From positions 25,359 through 89,358 of the forward strand of contig CAKVAF010000007.1 in NCBI GenBank assembly GCA_934718785.1: a DNA stretch of 64,000 nt, given 5' to 3'. This document shows positions 36,921-46,108 of the stretch, in pieces. Origin of the DNA: an uncultured Campylobacter sp. (GTDB taxonomy: Bacteria; Campylobacterota; Campylobacteria; Campylobacterales; Campylobacteraceae). Within the stretch, counting starts at the first letter, position 1, and each line of letters opens with the position of its first letter. Made by a program: the position numbers and the translations under genes. The notes beneath the pieces were generated by a model that was not told the origin of the DNA, ran no database searches, and saw only the letters and a program-made list of their open reading frames with translations.

Positions 36921-39551
36921 ATGGCGAATTTACAAGATTTTTTAACAGATTCTATGCTTTCAAATTTAGAAAGTGCGGCAAGTTTAGCGATTCATTCTAA
37001 AAATACTGAAGTTGTGCCTTTGCACTTACTTTGGGCTTTAAGTGTGGATAGTGCGAGCCTTTTAAATCAAGTTTTAAATAAAATGAATGTTTCTAAAGAG
37101 GCTTTAGAGCTTGAAATTAAAAGCCGTGTGCAAGCTTTGCCCACAAGCTCAAATGTAAGTCGCGAAAATGTGCGCTTTTCAAACGAGCTTATAAATAGCC
37201 TTGAAGCAGCAAAGGCTTTAATGACAAGCAAAGGAGATAATTATCTAGCAGTGGATACTTGGCTCATTTCAGCCAGTGAAAGTACTCCTATTAAGGATAT
37301 TTTAAGCAAATTTGTAAATTTACTTGATTTTAAAAAAGGGCTTGAAGCCTTAAGATCTGGCAGAAAGATTGATAATAAAACAAGCGATGAAACTCTAGAT
37401 AGCTTAAATAAATTTGGCATTGATTTAACGGCTAAGGCAAGCGAGGGAAAGCTTGATCCTGTCATAGGTAGAGAAGAAGAAATTGATAGAGTGATGCAAA
37501 TTTTAATAAGAAAAACAAAGAATAATCCTATTTTATTAGGTGAGCCAGGTGTAGGAAAAACGGCTATTGTAGAGGCTTTAGCTCAAAGAATTATCAAAAA
37601 AGATGTGCCAACTAGCCTTCAAAATAAACGCGTCATCGCCCTTGATATGAGTGCTTTAATAGCCGGTGCAAAGTATCGTGGCGAGTTTGAGGATAGATTA
37701 AAAGCAGTGGTTAATGAAGTGATAAAAAATGAAAATATCATCCTTTTTATCGATGAAATTCACACCATAGTGGGCGCTGGGGCTAGCGAGGGCAGTATGG
37801 ATGCGGCAAATATACTTAAGCCAGCACTTGCTCGCGGCGAGCTTCACACAGTGGGAGCGACCACGCTTAAAGAATATCGCAAGTATTTTGAAAAAGACGT
37901 AGCTCTTCAAAGACGCTTTCAGCCAGTAACCGTGAGCGAGCCAAGCGTTAATGAAGCTTTGGCTATGCTTCGTGGCATTAAAGAAAAGCTTGAAATTCAT
38001 CACAATGTAAGCATAACAGACTCAGCCCTTGTTGCTGCTGCAAAGCTTTCAAAGCGCTATATTGCCGATAGATTTTTACCTGATAAGGCTATTGATTTAA
38101 TTGATGAAGCGGCGGCTGAGCTTAAAATGCAAATTGAAAGTGAGCCAAATTCTCTAAGAAAGGTGAGAAAAGACATTGAAACTCTGCAAGTAGAAAATGA
38201 AGCCTTAAAAATGGAAAATGATGAGAAAAATAATAAAAGGCTTGAAGAAATTGCTAAAGAATTAGCGAATTTAAAAGAAAAGCAAAGTGAGCTAAATTCA
38301 CGCTTTGAAAATGAAAAAGCGGTCTTTAATGAAATTTCAAGCAAGAAAAAAGACATTGACAGCCTTAAAAATGAGGCGAGTTTTGCTAAAAATAAGGGCG
38401 ATTTTCAAAAGGCTGCCGAGCTTGAATATGGGCAAATTCCAGCCCTTGAAAAAGAAGTGCAAGGCTTAGAGGATAAATGGAAAAAAATGAGCGAACAAGG
38501 CGTGCTTTTGAAAAATCAAGTCGATGAGGACCTTGTAGCAAGCATTTTAAGCAAATGGACGGGAATTAGCGTTCAAAAAATGCTTACAAGTGAAAAGCAA
38601 AAATATTTGCAAGTTGAAGAGCATTTAAAAGAAAGCGTTGTGGGGCAAGATGAAGCGATGAAGGCTCTAGCTAGGGCTATCAAGCGCAATAAAGCTGGAC
38701 TTAATGATAGCTCTAAGCCTATAGGCAGCTTTTTATTTTTAGGTCCAACGGGCGTGGGTAAAACGCAATCTGCCAAGGCTTTGGCGAAGTTTTTGTTTGA
38801 TGATGAAAAGGCAATGATACGCTTTGATATGAGCGAGTTTATGGAAAAACATAGCGTTTCAAGGCTGCTTGGCGCACCTCCTGGCTATGTGGGGTACGAA
38901 GAGGGTGGCGAGCTTACTGAAGCGGTGCGTAGAAAGCCTTATAGCGTGATACTTTTTGATGAAGTAGAAAAGGCAAATAAAGATGTTTTCAACATACTTT
39001 TAGGCATACTTGATGATGGGCGTGCTACTGATAGCAAGGGCGTAACGGTGGATTTTAAAAACACCATTATCATTTTAACTTCAAATATCGCTTCAAGTGC
39101 GATTATGAATTTAAAAGGAGCTGAGCGCGATGAGGCGGTAAAAAATGAGATTAGAAACTTCTTTAAGCCTGAGTTTTTAAACCGCCTTGATGATATCATC
39201 ATTTTCAATCCGCTTGGCGAAAATGAAGCCTTTGAAATCGTCAAGCTTTTATTTAAAGACTTGCAAAAAAGCCTTGAGAGCAAAGGAATTCACGCCGAGC
39301 TTAGTGAAAATGCGGCACTGTTCATAGCCCGTGCTGGCTTTGATCCTGATTTTGGTGCGCGCCCGCTTAAACGTGCTATTTATGATAAAATCGAGGATAA
39401 ATTAAGCGATATGATTTTAAGCGATGAACTTGGCGAGAATGAAGACATCATCATTGACGCTAATAAAGATGATATCATCATTCGAAAAAAAGCAGATTTA
39501 AACTCAAAAAGCTCAGAAAAAGGTAGCTCTAAGTCTGCTAAGAAAAAATAA
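36921..39551 (+). CDS. clpB: ClpB disaggregase
   Basis: ClpB rescues aggregated proteins with DnaK. The 876-residue protein has the Clp N-domain (~1-145), first AAA+ module ([14 protein letters not shown] at ~210), the long coiled-coil middle domain (~405-525) and second AAA+ module ([14 protein letters not shown] at ~610, [10 protein letters not shown]). The C-terminus adds a short Ser/Lys-rich tail. I recall ClpB as a member of the HspR heat-shock regulon in C. jejuni. Here a strong promoter plus a perfect inverted repeat precede the gene. A shared terminator separates it from convergent priA. Confidence 0.96.
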   Translation: MANLQDFLTDSMLSNLESAASLAIHSKNTEVVPLHLLWALSVDSASLLNQVLNKMNVSKEALELEIKSRVQALPTSSNVSRENVRFSNELINSLEAAKALMTSKGDNYLAVDTWLISASESTPIKDILSKFVNLLDFKKGLEALRSGRKIDNKTSDETLDSLNKFGIDLTAKASEGKLDPVIGREEEIDRVMQILIRKTKNNPILLGEPGVGKTAIVEALAQRIIKKDVPTSLQNKRVIALDMSALIAGAKYRGEFEDRLKAVVNEVIKNENIILFIDEIHTIVGAGASEGSMDAANILKPALARGELHTVGATTLKEYRKYFEKDVALQRRFQPVTVSEPSVNEALAMLRGIKEKLEIHHNVSITDSALVAAAKLSKRYIADRFLPDKAIDLIDEAAAELKMQIESEPNSLRKVRKDIETLQVENEALKMENDEKNNKRLEEIAKELANLKEKQSELNSRFENEKAVFNEISSKKKDIDSLKNEASFAKNKGDFQKAAELEYGQIPALEKEVQGLEDKWKKMSEQGVLLKNQVDEDLVASILSKWTGISVQKMLTSEKQKYLQVEEHLKESVVGQDEAMKALARAIKRNKAGLNDSSKPIGSFLFLGPTGVGKTQSAKALAKFLFDDEKAMIRFDMSEFMEKHSVSRLLGAPPGYVGYEEGGELTEAVRRKPYSVILFDEVEKANKDVFNILLGILDDGRATDSKGVTVDFKNTIIILTSNIASSAIMNLKGAERDEAVKNEIRNFFKPEFLNRLDDIIIFNPLGENEAFEIVKLLFKDLQKSLESKGIHAELSENAALFIARAGFDPDFGARPLKRAIYDKIEDKLSDMILSDELGENEDIIIDANKDDIIIRKKADLNSKSSEKGSSKSAKKK

Positions 39552-39552
39552 A

Positions 39553-39581
39553 TTTTAAAGCCCTTAAAATGGGCTTTAAAA
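39553..39581. terminator. Bidirectional terminator between clpB and priA
   Basis: TTTTAAAGCCC and GGGCTTTAAAA form an 11-bp perfect stem with loop TTAAAAT. A and T tracts on the two sides allow use on both strands, fitting the convergent gene pair. Confidence 0.75.
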
Positions 39582-39599
39582 GAGAATTTGAAATTAAAA

Positions 39600-41453
39600 T
39601 CAGCTAAAATCTAGCGGATCCATATCAATAATTATGCTCTCATCCACGCTTCTAGCGTAATTTGCCGCTTTGATTAAAATCTGGTGTGAATTTGCTCGAA
39701 GCAGTATATAAAAGCGAAATTCAGCATTTATTAGCTCGATAGCACAAGCTCCAAAGCCCACTACTTCAAGGCTTTTAAGCTCTTTAAATTTAAGGGCTAA
39801 ACTCTCACAAAATGCTTGTGCTTTAATTTTATTTTTATCCTCAATAATAAGGCGGCAAAGCCTTTTAAATGGGGGGTAAAGTCCCTTTCTAATCTCAAGT
39901 TCATCTTGCAAAAACGCGTCATAATCTTGCAAATATTTTTCAAAAAAGGCGCGCTGTTTAGTCTGCACTAAAACCCTTGCAAAGCCCTTACGTCCTGCTC
40001 TGCCTGCTACTTGTATAGCTAAAGCCAAAGCTTGTTCGCTTGCCAAAAAGCTAGGGCGAAACAAATACTCATCAAGCCCTAAAATCACACTTAAATTTAC
40101 ATTCAAATAATCATGCCCCTTAGCCAGCATAGAAGTTCCAACTAAAATTTGAATGCTCCCTGCGTTAAAGTCTTTTAAAACGCTTTCAAGCTTTTTTACG
40201 CTTGTAATCTCATCGCTATCAAATTTAGAAATTTTAAGCTCTTTAAACTCATCTTTTAAAGCTTCTTCTAAAAGAGCTACTAGCTCGGCCGTGCCCATTT
40301 TACGCGCCTCAAGTAAGGATCCGCCACAACTTGGACACTCTTTTATAACAGGCTCGCTAAAGCCACAATAATGACATTTTAGCAAATGCTTATTTTTATG
40401 AAGACTCATAGCTATACTACAAAAAGGGCATTTCACACACTCGCCGCACCCTTGACAAAGAATTTGCCTAAAATTTGCACGCGTTGGCAAAAAAATCACC
40501 GCTTGTTTTTTTTCTCTTAAGGTAAGTCGAAGTTCTCTTAAAATAGTGCTTGTAAGGCTTAGCTCATTTTCATCATAAAGAAATTCTTTCTTGCTCTCAT
40601 AAAAAGTGCCTTTTAGTCTAAAATGAGCTTGTTTATAAAAGCTCGTTACGCTTGGCGTAGCAGAGCCTAGCACGACTTTAGCCCCTGTTTTTGCACCTAA
40701 AAAAAGGGCTAAATCGCGCGCATTTAGACGGGGATTGTTGCTTGCTTTATAAGAGCTTTCATGCTCTTCATCCACAATGATAAGTTTTAAGTTTGAAAAG
40801 GGCAGAAAAAGGGCCGAGCGAGCGCCCGCAACCAGTGAAATTTCGCCCTTTTGCAAAGAGTCAAGTTGTTTAAGCTTTTTAGACTTTGAAATTTTTGAAT
40901 GCCATAAGAAAAAATGTCCCTCAAAATAGACATTCAAACGCTTTTGCATTTGCGAAGTTAAAGCGATTTCAGGCATTAAAAATAAGGCTTGTGCGCCACT
41001 TTCTAAGTATTCTTTGATTAAAGAAAAGTAAATTTCAGTTTTACCACTGCCCGTATCAGCAAAAAGCAAGCTGGAGGGCTTTTGCTTAATGAAATTTAAA
41101 GCCTCGCTTTGTTCTTTACTTAAATTTGAGCTTTTTAAACCGCTAATTTTAGGCACTTTATAAGGCTTTAAAAGCTCAAAAAAGCCTAGCACAAAGCTTA
41201 TTTTACACACATAATAATAGCTAATAAAGCTTGCAAGCTCAAATTGCTCTTTACTTAAGACCCTGCCAGTAAGCTCTAGCACGGGCTTTGTTTTAAAATT
41301 TGGCTTTTGTGTCTTTTTTAAAACCAAGGCTAAAATGTTTTTTTTTCGCGCTAAATCAACTACAACCTCGCTTAAAGGCGCAATTTCTAGCTCGCTTTCA
41401 TAAGTAAGCGTATCTAAATGATAGCCAAGCAGGGCAAGCTCGTAATAATTCAT
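39600..41453 (-). CDS. priA: Primosomal protein N' (PriA helicase)
   Basis: PriA reloads the replisome at stalled forks. The 617-residue protein is shorter than E. coli PriA, as usual for this class. It has Walker A LLFADTGSGKTEIY (~130), the helicase box VDEEHESSYK, and a zinc-binding insertion CQGCGECVKCPFC...CHYCGFSEPVIKECPSCGG (~335-380), then GTSMLAKGHDY and QVAGRAGRKG. It is last in a minus-strand set with the prepilin-like and two small genes. Confidence 0.94.
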   Translation of the reverse strand: MNYYELALLGYHLDTLTYESELEIAPLSEVVVDLARKKNILALVLKKTQKPNFKTKPVLELTGRVLSKEQFELASFISYYYVCKISFVLGFFELLKPYKVPKISGLKSSNLSKEQSEALNFIKQKPSSLLFADTGSGKTEIYFSLIKEYLESGAQALFLMPEIALTSQMQKRLNVYFEGHFFLWHSKISKSKKLKQLDSLQKGEISLVAGARSALFLPFSNLKLIIVDEEHESSYKASNNPRLNARDLALFLGAKTGAKVVLGSATPSVTSFYKQAHFRLKGTFYESKKEFLYDENELSLTSTILRELRLTLREKKQAVIFLPTRANFRQILCQGCGECVKCPFCSIAMSLHKNKHLLKCHYCGFSEPVIKECPSCGGSLLEARKMGTAELVALLEEALKDEFKELKISKFDSDEITSVKKLESVLKDFNAGSIQILVGTSMLAKGHDYLNVNLSVILGLDEYLFRPSFLASEQALALAIQVAGRAGRKGFARVLVQTKQRAFFEKYLQDYDAFLQDELEIRKGLYPPFKRLCRLIIEDKNKIKAQAFCESLALKFKELKSLEVVGFGACAIELINAEFRFYILLRANSHQILIKAANYARSVDESIIIDMDPLDFS

Positions 41454-41511
41454 CTTAAATCTTTATTTTAAGCCCAAATTTCAAGGCTCTTTTAATTTTC
41501 ATCTTAAAAAC

Positions 41512-41955
41512 TCATCTTAAATATTTGCAATTTTGCGTGCATTCAAAGCTTTGAGTGTCAGGGCGAAATTGAAATTCCAGCCTTTCTTTGCCAAGATTAA
41601 AGCTATAAGTATTTGCCCCTGTTTTCATCCAGCCCTTAAGACTTGAATAAATGGGACTTTCAAGCAAGCTTTTAGCGCAGCAGTTTGCGCTTGCGCAAAT
41701 TTTCGCACAATAAAACAAGTCTTGAGCTTCAGCGCCTATTTGTGCATTATCAAGTGCTTTTAAATTCGTGTTTTTGTTTAAAAAAATATCATTTCTATGC
41801 GCTGAAAGTGCGCTTTGAATGAGAGCAAACTCAGCTTTTAGAGCTAAAATTTTGCTTTGCTGCGTGGAAAAATCAAGCTTTGGCAGAGCAATTGCAGCTA
41901 AGATGCCTAAAATCATCAGCACAAAAATAAGCTCGAGCATAGAAAAAGCTTTCAC
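41512..41955 (-). CDS. Type IV prepilin-like protein (pseudopilin)
   Basis: The 147-residue protein opens MKAFSMLELIFVLMILGILAAIALPKLD: a three-residue leader, the prepilin peptidase site before Phe4, the conserved Glu at position 5 of the mature chain and a hydrophobic N-terminal helix. The C-terminal half has five Cys (CAKICASANCCAKS and CTQNCKYL), which may form disulfides. C. jejuni uses pseudopilins in natural transformation; whether this one takes part is inference. It lies between an 81-residue protein and priA, with seven- and 58-base gaps. Confidence 0.82.
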   Translation of the reverse strand: MKAFSMLELIFVLMILGILAAIALPKLDFSTQQSKILALKAEFALIQSALSAHRNDIFLNKNTNLKALDNAQIGAEAQDLFYCAKICASANCCAKSLLESPIYSSLKGWMKTGANTYSFNLGKERLEFQFRPDTQSFECTQNCKYLR

Positions 41956-41962
41956 GCAAGTC

Positions 41963-42208
41963 CTATTTTATCGGTAATTCGTTATTGAGTGTGGTGAGAA
42001 GTTTTTTAAGCTCTTTTTGCAGGGTGTAATAATCATAACTTCGTTTGATATAAGATTCTACGAGCTGCTTGAGCTCGATTTTTTTGCTGCCTTTTGAAAT
42101 CAAATCAATATCAGCTTCGATGAAATCGGCAAATTCTTCGCTGCATTTTATATTAAAATCCTTCGCCGAAACATTTATAATGACTTGCTTTATGCCATCA
42201 TTTGCCAA
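41963..42208 (-). CDS. Small conserved protein, partner of the coiled-coil protein upstream
   Basis: An 81-residue acidic/basic alpha-helical protein, MANDGIKQVIINVSAKDFNIKCSEEF...LKKLLTTLNNELPIK, with no signal or membrane segment. The N-terminal strand plus FADFIEADI helix vaguely recalls ZapA-like division proteins, but this is not enough to assign it. Its start overlaps the end of the preceding coiled-coil gene by 11 bases, so the two are coupled. I recall a similar small-gene pair beside uvrB in C. jejuni. Confidence 0.6.
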   Translation of the reverse strand: MANDGIKQVIINVSAKDFNIKCSEEFADFIEADIDLISKGSKKIELKQLVESYIKRSYDYYTLQKELKKLLTTLNNELPIK

Positions 42209-42428
42209 GTGTTGCCTCTATTTTTTTCATGATATCTTCGCTTGCGATATTTTTACTCTTAAGATCTTCTTCAAGGCGCAAAATTTCATTGGTTTTAGCT
42301 TCGTTTTGAGCCTTAGCACTCACTAATTCGTTTCTTAAATTCTCATTTGTCTCACAAAGCTCATTATAGCGCTCTAAAAGCTCATTGACCTTGTCTGTGA
42401 GTGTGGAAATTATCTTATCATTATACAT
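42198..42428 (-). CDS. Small coiled-coil protein (possibly ZapB-like)
   Basis: The 76-residue protein is almost one coiled coil (ISTLTDKVNELLERYNELCETNENLRNELVSAKAQNEAKTNEILRLEEDL) followed by a short IASEDIMKKIEATLGK tail. The overall layout resembles ZapB or small scaffold proteins, without clear sequence proof. It is first in the minus-strand set ending in priA and is divergent from uvrB, with about 100 bases between them. It overlaps the next gene by 11 bases. Confidence 0.6.
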   Translation of the reverse strand: MYNDKIISTLTDKVNELLERYNELCETNENLRNELVSAKAQNEAKTNEILRLEEDLKSKNIASEDIMKKIEATLGK

Positions 42429-42530
42429 TCATCGACCTTTAATTTTTTTTCATAATTGTAGCAAAAAAGCTTAAAAATTTTGAATTTTTTAAGCAAAAAT
42501 TTGTAAAATTTTATCTTTTTAAGGATAAAA

Positions 42531-44504
42531 ATGTTTGAACTCACTTCTAAATTTAAGCCAAGTCCAGATCAAGCTCAAGCGATTAAGGGCATTGTAAAAA
42601 GCATAAAAGCGGGCAATAAATATCAAACTCTGCTCGGCGTTACAGGCTCTGGCAAGACCTTTACCATGGCAAATGTGATCAAAGAGCTTAACATGCCCAC
42701 CTTGATAATGAGTCATAATAAAAGCTTGTGCGCACAGCTTTATAGCGAATTTAAGGGCTTTTTTGCTAAAGATCATGTCGAGTATTTTATCAGCTATTAT
42801 GATTATTACCAGCCAGAAGCTTATATACCGCGCACGGATGTTTTCATTGAAAAAGACAGCTCGGTCAATGAGGACTTAGAAAGGCTTCGTCTAAGTGCAA
42901 CGGCTTCGCTTTTAAGCTATGAAGATGTCATTTGCATAGCCAGCGTTTCGGCAAATTATGGCCTTGGAAATCCTAGCGAATACATAGGAATGGTGCTGAT
43001 TTTTGAACTTGGCATGCAAATTTCACAAAAAAGCTTACTCAAAAAGCTCGTGGATATGGGCTATAAAAGAAATGATACCTTTTTTGATCGGGCTGATTTT
43101 AGGGTGCAAGGCGATATCATCGATATTTTCCCAGCTTATTTTGAAGATGAAGTGGTGCGGCTTGAGTTTTTTGGCGATGAACTTGATAAAATGTATCATT
43201 ATAATGTGCTTGAAAATAAAAAAGGCAAGGAGTTAAAAAGATTTATTTTATATCCTACGAGTCAATTTAGCGTGGGCGAAAGCCAGCTGAAAAAGGCGAT
43301 TAAGGGCATTAAGGCTGAGCTTGCTAGCCGCCTTGCTTATTTTGAAAATGAAAATAAGCTCGTGGAGTATCAAAGGCTCAAGCAAAGAGTGGAATTTGAC
43401 ATAGAAATGCTTGAAAGCACGGGCATGTGCAAGGGTATTGAAAACTATGCACTTCACATTACAGGGCTAAAGAGCGGCGACACGCCCTACACGCTTTTTG
43501 ATTATTATAGCGTGGAAAATAAGGACTTTTTAGTCATCGTGGATGAAAGCCATGTGTCCTTGCCGCAGTTTCGTGGTATGTTTGCAGGAGATAGAAGCCG
43601 CAAGCAAACGCTTGTTGATTATGGTTTTCGCTTGCCCTCAGCTCTTGATAACCGTCCCTTAATGTTTGATGAGTTTATCAATAAAAATTGTAAATTTCTT
43701 TTTGTCTCTGCTACTCCTGCACCTTTAGAGCTTGAACTGAGTGACAAAAATATCTTTCATCAAATTATGCGCCCCACAGGGCTACTTGATCCTGTAATAG
43801 AGCTTAAAGATAGCGACAATCAGGTTGAAATTTTATACGATGAAGCTAAAAAAGTCATAGCTAGAAATGAGCGCATTTTAGTAACGGTGCTGACTAAAAA
43901 AATGGCCGAGGAGCTGAGCCGCTACTACTTAGAACTCGGGCTTAAAGTCAAGTGGATGCACTCAGATATTGACGCTATCGAGCGTAATGAGATTATCAGG
44001 GGGCTTAGAATTGGGGCTTTTGATATGCTTATAGGTATAAATTTGCTTCGAGAAGGCCTTGATTTGCCTGAAGTAAGCCTCGTAGCCATTATGGATGCGG
44101 ATAAAGAGGGCTTTTTAAGAAGCACGACAAGTTTAATTCAAACAATGGGGCGAGCCGCGCGCAATGTCAATGGTAAGGTGCTTTTATTTGCCAAAAAAAT
44201 CACACATTCTATGCAAGAAGCTATAAACACCACAAATGAGCGCAGAAAATTACAACAAGAATACAATAAAAAGCATAATATCACGCCCACTTCAGTGGCT
44301 AGAAGCCTTGAAGAAAGCCTTAAGAATGAATTTGAAGATGCCGAGCTTTACAGAAAGGGCAAGAAACTTGAGAAAATGCCAGCAAGCGAGCGCGCAAAGC
44401 TCATAAAAGAGCTTAAAAAGCAAATGCTTGAAGCAGCACGCGCACTTGAGTTTGAAAAGGCTGCTATGCTAAGAGATGAGATTGCTAAGATTAAGATGCT
44501 TTAG
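42531..44504 (+). CDS. uvrB: Excinuclease ABC subunit B (UvrB)
   Basis: UvrB verifies lesions and loads UvrC in nucleotide excision repair. The 657-residue protein has Walker [14 protein letters not shown] (~35-47), the beta-hairpin region [25 protein letters not shown], helicase motifs including [19 protein letters not shown] and GRAARNVNG, and the C-terminal UVR domain [31 protein letters not shown]. The ATG follows aaggataaaa. Length and motifs are normal. Confidence 0.97.
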   Translation: MFELTSKFKPSPDQAQAIKGIVKSIKAGNKYQTLLGVTGSGKTFTMANVIKELNMPTLIMSHNKSLCAQLYSEFKGFFAKDHVEYFISYYDYYQPEAYIPRTDVFIEKDSSVNEDLERLRLSATASLLSYEDVICIASVSANYGLGNPSEYIGMVLIFELGMQISQKSLLKKLVDMGYKRNDTFFDRADFRVQGDIIDIFPAYFEDEVVRLEFFGDELDKMYHYNVLENKKGKELKRFILYPTSQFSVGESQLKKAIKGIKAELASRLAYFENENKLVEYQRLKQRVEFDIEMLESTGMCKGIENYALHITGLKSGDTPYTLFDYYSVENKDFLVIVDESHVSLPQFRGMFAGDRSRKQTLVDYGFRLPSALDNRPLMFDEFINKNCKFLFVSATPAPLELELSDKNIFHQIMRPTGLLDPVIELKDSDNQVEILYDEAKKVIARNERILVTVLTKKMAEELSRYYLELGLKVKWMHSDIDAIERNEIIRGLRIGAFDMLIGINLLREGLDLPEVSLVAIMDADKEGFLRSTTSLIQTMGRAARNVNGKVLLFAKKITHSMQEAINTTNERRKLQQEYNKKHNITPTSVARSLEESLKNEFEDAELYRKGKKLEKMPASERAKLIKELKKQMLEAARALEFEKAAMLRDEIAKIKML

Positions 44505-44585
44505 TAAAGGGCGCGTGAGTTTAAATTGAATGAGTGAATTTAAATTGATCTAAATTTAAAATTTCAAAATTCTTAAAAAAATTTC

Positions 44586-44608
44586 AAAACTCGCGCCGTT
44601 GTTTTAGA
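44586..44608. repeat. Intergenic copy of the GC-rich dispersed element
   Basis: AAAACTCGCGCCGTTGTTTT at 44586-44605 differs from the 33091 copy at one core base. AAAAC and GTTTT make inverted ends. It lies in the 44505-44657 gap between uvrB and the TIGR02757-like gene. Confidence 0.7.
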
Positions 44609-44657
44609 ATGATTTTATAAATTTCATTAAAATAAATTAAATAATAAAAGGCAAAAA

Positions 44658-45446
44658 TTGAAAAACTTGCAAAAATTTGAAATTTCAAAGCACACTAAAG
44701 CTTTAAATGCCTTAAAAATCAAGCTTGATGAGTTAGCTAAGGAGAAAAATAGCTTTGTATCCCTGCACGAGTATGCTGATCCGCTTCAAGTTGCAAGGCT
44801 TTTAGATGATGAAGTGGCGATTTTAATTTGTGCTTTATTTGCTTATGGCAATGCTAAAAATATAGTGAGTTTTTTAAAAAAGCTTGATTTTTCCTTGCTA
44901 AATTTAGATGAAAAAATAATTTTAAAAGAGTGTAAAAATCTTAAATACCGCTTTCAAAATGAAAAGGATGTGGCAAATATTTTCATCACTTTAAGCCGCT
45001 TTAAAAAAAAATTCAGCCTGAAAGAATTTTTTACACAAAAATATAAAAAAGGCACTAAGCTAGTTTTCATCATAAAAGAATTTATCGACATCATTTATAA
45101 GCTCAATGATTACCGCTCAAGTGGCTATACTTTCTTTTTTTCAAAGCCCTTTGAAGAGCCTTTAAGCCCGCTTAAAAGATATCATCTTTTTTTACGCTGG
45201 ATAGTAAGAAAAGATGAACTTGATTTAGGGCTTTTTGATGAAATTTCTCCAAAGGATCTTTTAATCGCTCTTGATACTCACACTCACAAAATGGCTTTAA
45301 ATTTAGGGCTTTTAAGCCGTAAAAGCTATGATTTTAAGGCTGTTTTAGAACTTAGTGAAAGCTTAAAGAAAATGGATAAAAACGATCCCTTAAAATATGA
45401 CTTTGCCCTTTATAGAATGGGGCAGTTAAAGCTAAATTTAAAATAA
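44658..45446 (+). CDS. TIGR02757/DUF2400 family protein
   Basis: The 262-residue protein resembles the TIGR02757 family: EYADPLQVARLLDDEVAILICALFAYGNAKNIVSFLKKL near the N-terminus, NDYRSSGYTFFFSKPFEEPLSPLKRYHLFLRWIVRKDELDLGLF in the middle, and DTHTHKMALNLGLLSRKSYDFKAVLEL near the C-terminus. The HhH-like LRWMVR segment suggests a nucleic-acid role, but the biochemical function is unknown. The start is a TTG at 44658, six bases after aaaagg; no ATG is better placed. The HAD gene follows by 15 bases. Confidence 0.75.
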   Translation: MKNLQKFEISKHTKALNALKIKLDELAKEKNSFVSLHEYADPLQVARLLDDEVAILICALFAYGNAKNIVSFLKKLDFSLLNLDEKIILKECKNLKYRFQNEKDVANIFITLSRFKKKFSLKEFFTQKYKKGTKLVFIIKEFIDIIYKLNDYRSSGYTFFFSKPFEEPLSPLKRYHLFLRWIVRKDELDLGLFDEISPKDLLIALDTHTHKMALNLGLLSRKSYDFKAVLELSESLKKMDKNDPLKYDFALYRMGQLKLNLK

Positions 45447-45461
45447 ATTTAAAGGAAGAAA

Positions 45462-46106
45462 ATGTCAAAAATAATTTTATTTGATTTAGATGGCACTTTA
45501 ATTGATAGCACAGAAGCGATTTTAGCTTCCTTTGACGCTGCGTTTTTACATTTTAATCAAAAAAAAGTAGAGCATTCAAGTGTGAAAAAGCTCATAGGAC
45601 TGAGCCTTGATGTTATGTTTTTAAAACTTGGTGTTAATGAAAACGAGGTAAATGACTATATCAAAGCCTATAAGGCTAAATACAAGGAGCTTTTTTTGGC
45701 TCAAACTACGCTTTTACCCTTTGCTAAAGAGGCTTTAGAGCTAGCTTCTTCTTTTGCAAAGCTTGGCGTTGTTACGACTAAATCAAGCGATTTTAGTCAA
45801 ATTTTATTAAAGCATTTAGATGTGGCGCATTTTTTTAGCTGTGTGGTAGGAAGACAAGACGTTAAAAATCCCAAGCCTGATAAAGAGCCTATTTTAAAGG
45901 CATTAAGTTATTTTACAAAGCCAAATTTAAAGCAGTGTTTTATGATAGGCGATACTCACTTAGACACACAAGCAGCTAAAAATGCAGGCATTCGTGCAGT
46001 GGCTGTTTATAGTGGCTATGAAAGTAAAGAAAGCTTAGAAAAACAAAACGATTTTGTCAAAGCAAATGTTTTTGAAGCTGTGAAATTTATTAAAGAAAAT
46101 TTTTAA
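45462..46106 (+). CDS. HAD-family phosphatase (phosphoglycolate phosphatase-like)
   Basis: The 214-residue protein has the HAD motifs in order: ILFDLDGTLIDSTEAILASF (nucleophile Asp8), VVTTKSSDF (motif II), KNPKPDKEPILKAL (Lys) and MIGDTHLDTQAAKNAGIRAVAVYSGY (acidic pair). The helical cap fits the Gph/PpaX subgroup. The substrate is not determinable here; phosphoglycolate is the usual one. It ends two bases before ccoI. Confidence 0.82.
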   Translation: MSKIILFDLDGTLIDSTEAILASFDAAFLHFNQKKVEHSSVKKLIGLSLDVMFLKLGVNENEVNDYIKAYKAKYKELFLAQTTLLPFAKEALELASSFAKLGVVTTKSSDFSQILLKHLDVAHFFSCVVGRQDVKNPKPDKEPILKALSYFTKPNLKQCFMIGDTHLDTQAAKNAGIRAVAVYSGYESKESLEKQNDFVKANVFEAVKFIKENF

Positions 46107-46108
46107 TT

